From: Mycobacteroides sp. CBMA 271
GTDB taxonomy: Bacteria; Actinomycetota; Actinomycetes; Mycobacteriales; Mycobacteriaceae
Direction of reading: 5' to 3'
Length of the DNA stretch: 64,000 nt
NCBI RefSeq assembly: GCF_009729205.1
Contig: NZ_VTHB01000009.1
Span: 62,001 to 126,000, forward strand
In this document: positions 61,260 to 64,000 of the stretch, piece after piece
Layout: every line of letters begins with the position of its first letter
How positions within the stretch are numbered: position 1 is the first letter of the stretch
Program-made: the position numbers and the translations under genes
The notes under the pieces: generated by a model
The model's input: the letters and a program-made list of their open reading frames with translations, nothing else
What the model was told of the DNA's origin: nothing
Database searches by the model: none

Positions 61260-62429
61260 CCTCGCCAGCCGGGCAATCGCCTCATCGATCACTTCGTCGC
61301 GTTTCGCAAAGGTGAATCGCACCAGATGATTCCATTGGTCGGCTGTGCTGGTGTCGGGATCGCAGAAGGCGCTCACCGGAACGGCTGCGACCCCAACGGT
61401 TTCCGGCAGGCGCTGGCATAGCTGTGAACTGTCGCTGAACCCGAGGGGCCGGGGATCGGCGCAGACGAAGTATCCGCCTTCGCTGCTGTGCACCTCGAAG
61501 CCCAGGTCGGTGAGGGCGGCGGAGAGGCGATCACGCCTGCGCTGTAAGGATTCGCGGAGGTTCCTGACCCATGTCTGTTCGGTGTCGAGTGCCACCGCCA
61601 CCGCCGGCTGGAAGGGGCCGCCGCCCACATACGACAGGAACTGCTTTGCCGCGCGCACTCCGGCGATCAATTCCGGTGCACCACAAGCCCATCCGATCTT
61701 CCAGCCGGTGCAGTTGAAGGTCTTCGCGGCGCTGGAGATGGTGACGGTGCGATCGGCCATTCCCGGCAGGCTGGCCATGGGGGTCTGCGTGCGCCCGTCG
61801 AAAAGCAGCCGCTCGTATACCTCGTCGGAGATGACCAGCAGGTCATGTTCGACGGCGAGGGCGGCCACCCGTGCCAACTCGCCGTCGGTGAATACCTTGC
61901 CCGTCGGGTTGTGCGGCGAATTGATGACGATTGCCGCCGTTCGGGGTGTGATGGCGGCGGCGAGTGCGTCAGTGTCCAGCGCGAAGCCCGCGCCGTCGGG
62001 TACGAGCGGTACCGGGACGCGAATGGCTCCCGCCATCGCGACCACTGCCGCATAGGAGTCGTAGTACGGCTCGATGAGGATGACTTCGGAGCCGGGTTCG
62101 ACGAGGCCGAGCACGGCTCCGGCAATCGCTTCGGTGGCGCCGACGGTCACCAGCACCTGTGTTTCCGGGTCGAGCTCCTCGCCGTATCGGGCCAGCCGGT
62201 CAGCGGTGATGGCCCGGCGCAGTTCGGGGGTGCCCAGCCCGGGCGGGTACTGGTTGAGACCGGACCGAATGGCCTGTTGCGCAGCGTCGAGCATCGACGC
62301 CGGACCGTCCTCGTCGGGGAAGCCCTGTCCCAGATTGATGGCGTCGTGCCGGACGGCGAGGGCGGACATTTCGGCGAAGATCGTCGCACCGAAGGGGCGC
62401 AATCGGGCGACGGTGCGTGCGGGGCTCAC
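61248..62429 (-). CDS. dapC: N-succinyldiaminopimelate aminotransferase (class I aminotransferase)
   Basis: A 393-residue PLP aminotransferase from GTG 62429; the frame is open to 62528. The family core is NSPHNPTGKVF, the PLP lysine in SSAAKTFNCTGWKIGW and the terminal Arg in NHLVRFTFAK. It is the step from N-succinyl-2-amino-6-ketopimelate to N-succinyl-LL-DAP in lysine synthesis. Synteny with Rv0858c supports dapC over a general aspartate aminotransferase. Confidence 0.85.
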   Translation of the reverse strand: MSPARTVARLRPFGATIFAEMSALAVRHDAINLGQGFPDEDGPASMLDAAQQAIRSGLNQYPPGLGTPELRRAITADRLARYGEELDPETQVLVTVGATEAIAGAVLGLVEPGSEVILIEPYYDSYAAVVAMAGAIRVPVPLVPDGAGFALDTDALAAAITPRTAAIVINSPHNPTGKVFTDGELARVAALAVEHDLLVISDEVYERLLFDGRTQTPMASLPGMADRTVTISSAAKTFNCTGWKIGWACGAPELIAGVRAAKQFLSYVGGGPFQPAVAVALDTEQTWVRNLRESLQRRRDRLSAALTDLGFEVHSSEGGYFVCADPRPLGFSDSSQLCQRLPETVGVAAVPVSAFCDPDTSTADQWNHLVRFTFAKRDEVIDEAIARLARLGP

Positions 62430-62825
62430 CCGAGCAAGTGTCTCAGCTTCGTCGGTGGGCCGGTGCCGACCAGGTTGGGATGTTTCGGCGGTCGTTGTTC
62501 TCGCCGGTCGACGGATTGCACCTGTCACGAGCGTGCGTCATGCGATCGCGGAGCTCACGCAAACCACACCGCGAATATCGTTGGAAGCGCAAAGATTGCT
62601 ATGACCACGTATTATCGGTCGGATCTAGAATCTGCAGCACACCGATAACGTACCTACGCAGCCCTCCCAACCAACGGGTTGGGAGGGCTGCGTACCGCCC
62701 AGACATACACCTGGTCTAACGTAGGGCTGTCTCGGCGAAACTGACCCGGAGTCAATCCGGCTTCACGGGCCGGGGCACCTTGTAATACATGCCCCATACG
62801 CACCTCCCTATAAGGACGTATACCC
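62430..62825. other. Divergent intergenic region between dapC and fadA
   Basis: 396 bases without a convincing ORF. It holds an 18-base-pair hairpin (62655-62694), an inverted repeat TTATCGGT (62612-62619)/ACCGATAA (62641-62648) and AAGGACG before the fadA start. The region must contain both promoters. Confidence 0.6.
62655..62694. terminator. Long perfect hairpin between divergent genes
   Basis: TACGCAGCCCTCCCAACC (62655-62672), AACG, GGTTGGGAGGGCTGCGTA (62677-62694): an 18-base perfect stem. Seventeen bases of it (TCCCAACCAACGGGTTG) also occur at 58983-58999. Terminators are normally after genes, so this position is odd. Confidence 0.55.
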
Positions 62826-64000
62826 ATGACTGAAGCATTCATCTACGAGGCCATCCGTACGCCTCGCGGCAAGCAGCGCGGCGGCGCCCTCAACGAGGTC
62901 AAGCCGCTGAACCTGGTGGTCGGCCTGATCGACGAGATCCGCCGCCGCTTCCCCGACCTGGACGAGAACCTGATCAGCGATGTCGTGCTCGGCGTCGTGG
63001 CGCCCGTCGGCGACCAGGGCGGCGATATCGCCCGTACCGCGGTGCTGGCCGCGGGCCTGCCCGACACCGTCGGTGGCGTGCAGCTCAACCGTTTCTGCGC
63101 CTCCGGCCTGGAGGCCGTGAACATCGCCGCACAGAAGGTCCGTTCCGGCTGGGACGACCTGGTGCTCGCCGGTGGTGTGGAGTCCATGTCGCGCATCCCC
63201 ATGGGCAGTGACGGTGGTGCCTGGGCCTCGGACCCGGCCACCAACTACGACGTGTCCTTCGTGCCGCAGGGCATCGGTGCCGACCTGATTGCCACCATCG
63301 AGGGCTTCACGCGTGACGATGTCGACGCCTACGCCGCCCGTTCGCAGGATCGCGCCGCGGCCGCGTGGTCCGGTGGCTACTTCGCGAAGTCTGTTGTGCC
63401 GGTGAAGGACCAGAACGGTCTGCTCATCCTCGACCATGACGAGCACATGCGTCCCGGCACCACCGCCGCGGACCTGGGCAAGCTCAAGCCCGCCTTCGAG
63501 GGCCTGGCGGCGCTCGGTGGATTCGACGACGTGGCGCGCATCAAGTACACGTATGTCGAGAAGATCAACCACGTGCACACCGGCGGCAACAGCTCCGGCA
63601 TCGTCGACGGCGCAGCCCTGGTGTTGGTCGGTTCCGAAGAGGCCGGTAAGTCGCAGGGCCTGACCCCGCGCGCCCGCGTCGTGGCCACCGCCACTACCGG
63701 TAGCGAGCCGCTCATCATGTTGACCGGTCCGACCCCGGCCACCAAGAAGGTGCTTGACCGCGCCGGACTGACCGTGGATGACATCGACCTGTTTGAGCTC
63801 AACGAGGCCTTCGCCTCCGTGGTGCTGAAGTTCCAGAAGGATCTGAACATCCCGGACGAGAAGCTCAACGTCAATGGCGGCGCCATCGCGATGGGCCACC
63901 CGCTGGGTGCCACCGGCGCCATGATCACCGGAACCATGGTCGACGAGCTGGAGCGCCGCGGCCTCCGTCGCGCCCTCATCACGCTGTGTGTCGGCGGCGG
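62826..64000 (+). CDS. fadA: Acetyl-CoA acyltransferase (thiolase), 3' end cut
   Basis: 391 codons are visible of a thiolase of about 400. The catalytic Cys is in RFCASGLEAVN (residue 91), with the His motif GGAIAMGHPLGATG and CVGGG near the window end. It cleaves 3-ketoacyl-CoA in beta-oxidation, usually with FadB. The start follows AAGGACG. It matches the Rv0859 position. Confidence 0.94.
   Translation, partial: MTEAFIYEAIRTPRGKQRGGALNEVKPLNLVVGLIDEIRRRFPDLDENLISDVVLGVVAPVGDQGGDIARTAVLAAGLPDTVGGVQLNRFCASGLEAVNIAAQKVRSGWDDLVLAGGVESMSRIPMGSDGGAWASDPATNYDVSFVPQGIGADLIATIEGFTRDDVDAYAARSQDRAAAAWSGGYFAKSVVPVKDQNGLLILDHDEHMRPGTTAADLGKLKPAFEGLAALGGFDDVARIKYTYVEKINHVHTGGNSSGIVDGAALVLVGSEEAGKSQGLTPRARVVATATTGSEPLIMLTGPTPATKKVLDRAGLTVDDIDLFELNEAFASVVLKFQKDLNIPDEKLNVNGGAIAMGHPLGATGAMITGTMVDELERRGLRRALITLCVGG

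Overview
The window is GC-rich chromosomal DNA from a mycobacterium. From left to right it holds purM, a DUF3073 gene, ygfZ, pabC, a nitrobindin, sseC2, cysA2, a thioredoxin, lmeA, a GlnR-like regulator, mshD, pstSCAB, phoU, an LCP gene, dus and desA1, and later dapC and fadA. This is the order remembered for Mycobacterium tuberculosis Rv0809-Rv0824c and Rv0858c-Rv0859. The extra genes between these blocks and the general style suggest a rapid grower, possibly the Mycobacteroides abscessus-chelonae group; that species call is inference from memory.

Layout. At 1-5.5 kb there is an amidase with its TetR regulator, a divergent Rieske oxygenase/reductase pair, and an MpaB-like (DUF2236) gene with its own TetR regulator. 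At 5.5-17.5 kb lies a housekeeping block: purM, pabC, ygfZ, an ene-reductase, nitrobindin, sulfur transfer genes (cysA2, sseC2, a DUF4395 protein), thioredoxin, lmeA, a response regulator and mycothiol synthase. A polycysteine leader ORF sits in front of the sulfur operon. At 17.5-24.3 kb is the phosphate uptake system pstSCAB and phoU, with Pho-box-like direct repeats before both pstS and phoU. At 24-29 kb are a large LCP cell-wall ligase, dus and desA1. At 29-38.9 kb is a patchwork of recent duplications: tandem MpaB genes, tandem SDR genes with a copied gene fragment, and an araC/hydrolase pair flanked by copies of the 3' end of an EamA transporter gene. Four tRNA genes (Lys, Glu, Asp, Phe) lie at 38.9-39.5 kb.

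At 39.5-44.8 kb is an accessory stretch: an SMI1/KNR4-like gene, small membrane proteins, a HicB-like remnant, a histidine-rich PPE gene under a Zur-like palindrome, a VOC protein and a CopG/Doc toxin-antitoxin pair. At 44.8-53.9 kb are catabolic genes in two overlapping operons: TetR-SDR-enoyl-CoA hydratase on the plus strand, and two DUF35 proteins, two thiolase-fold (Ltp-like) proteins, an enoyl-CoA hydratase and TetR on the minus strand. At 54-59 kb are a FecB-like lipoprotein and a four-gene operon of surface proteins of unknown function. At 59-64 kb are a CoA racemase, a lipase-like hydrolase, dapC and the start of fadA.

Two regulatory themes stand out. Many genes appear leaderless, with a TANNNT -10 element 6-7 bases before ATG or GTG. 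Most TetR genes face their targets across a clear inverted repeat. Every call comes from reading the sequence; no database search was run.
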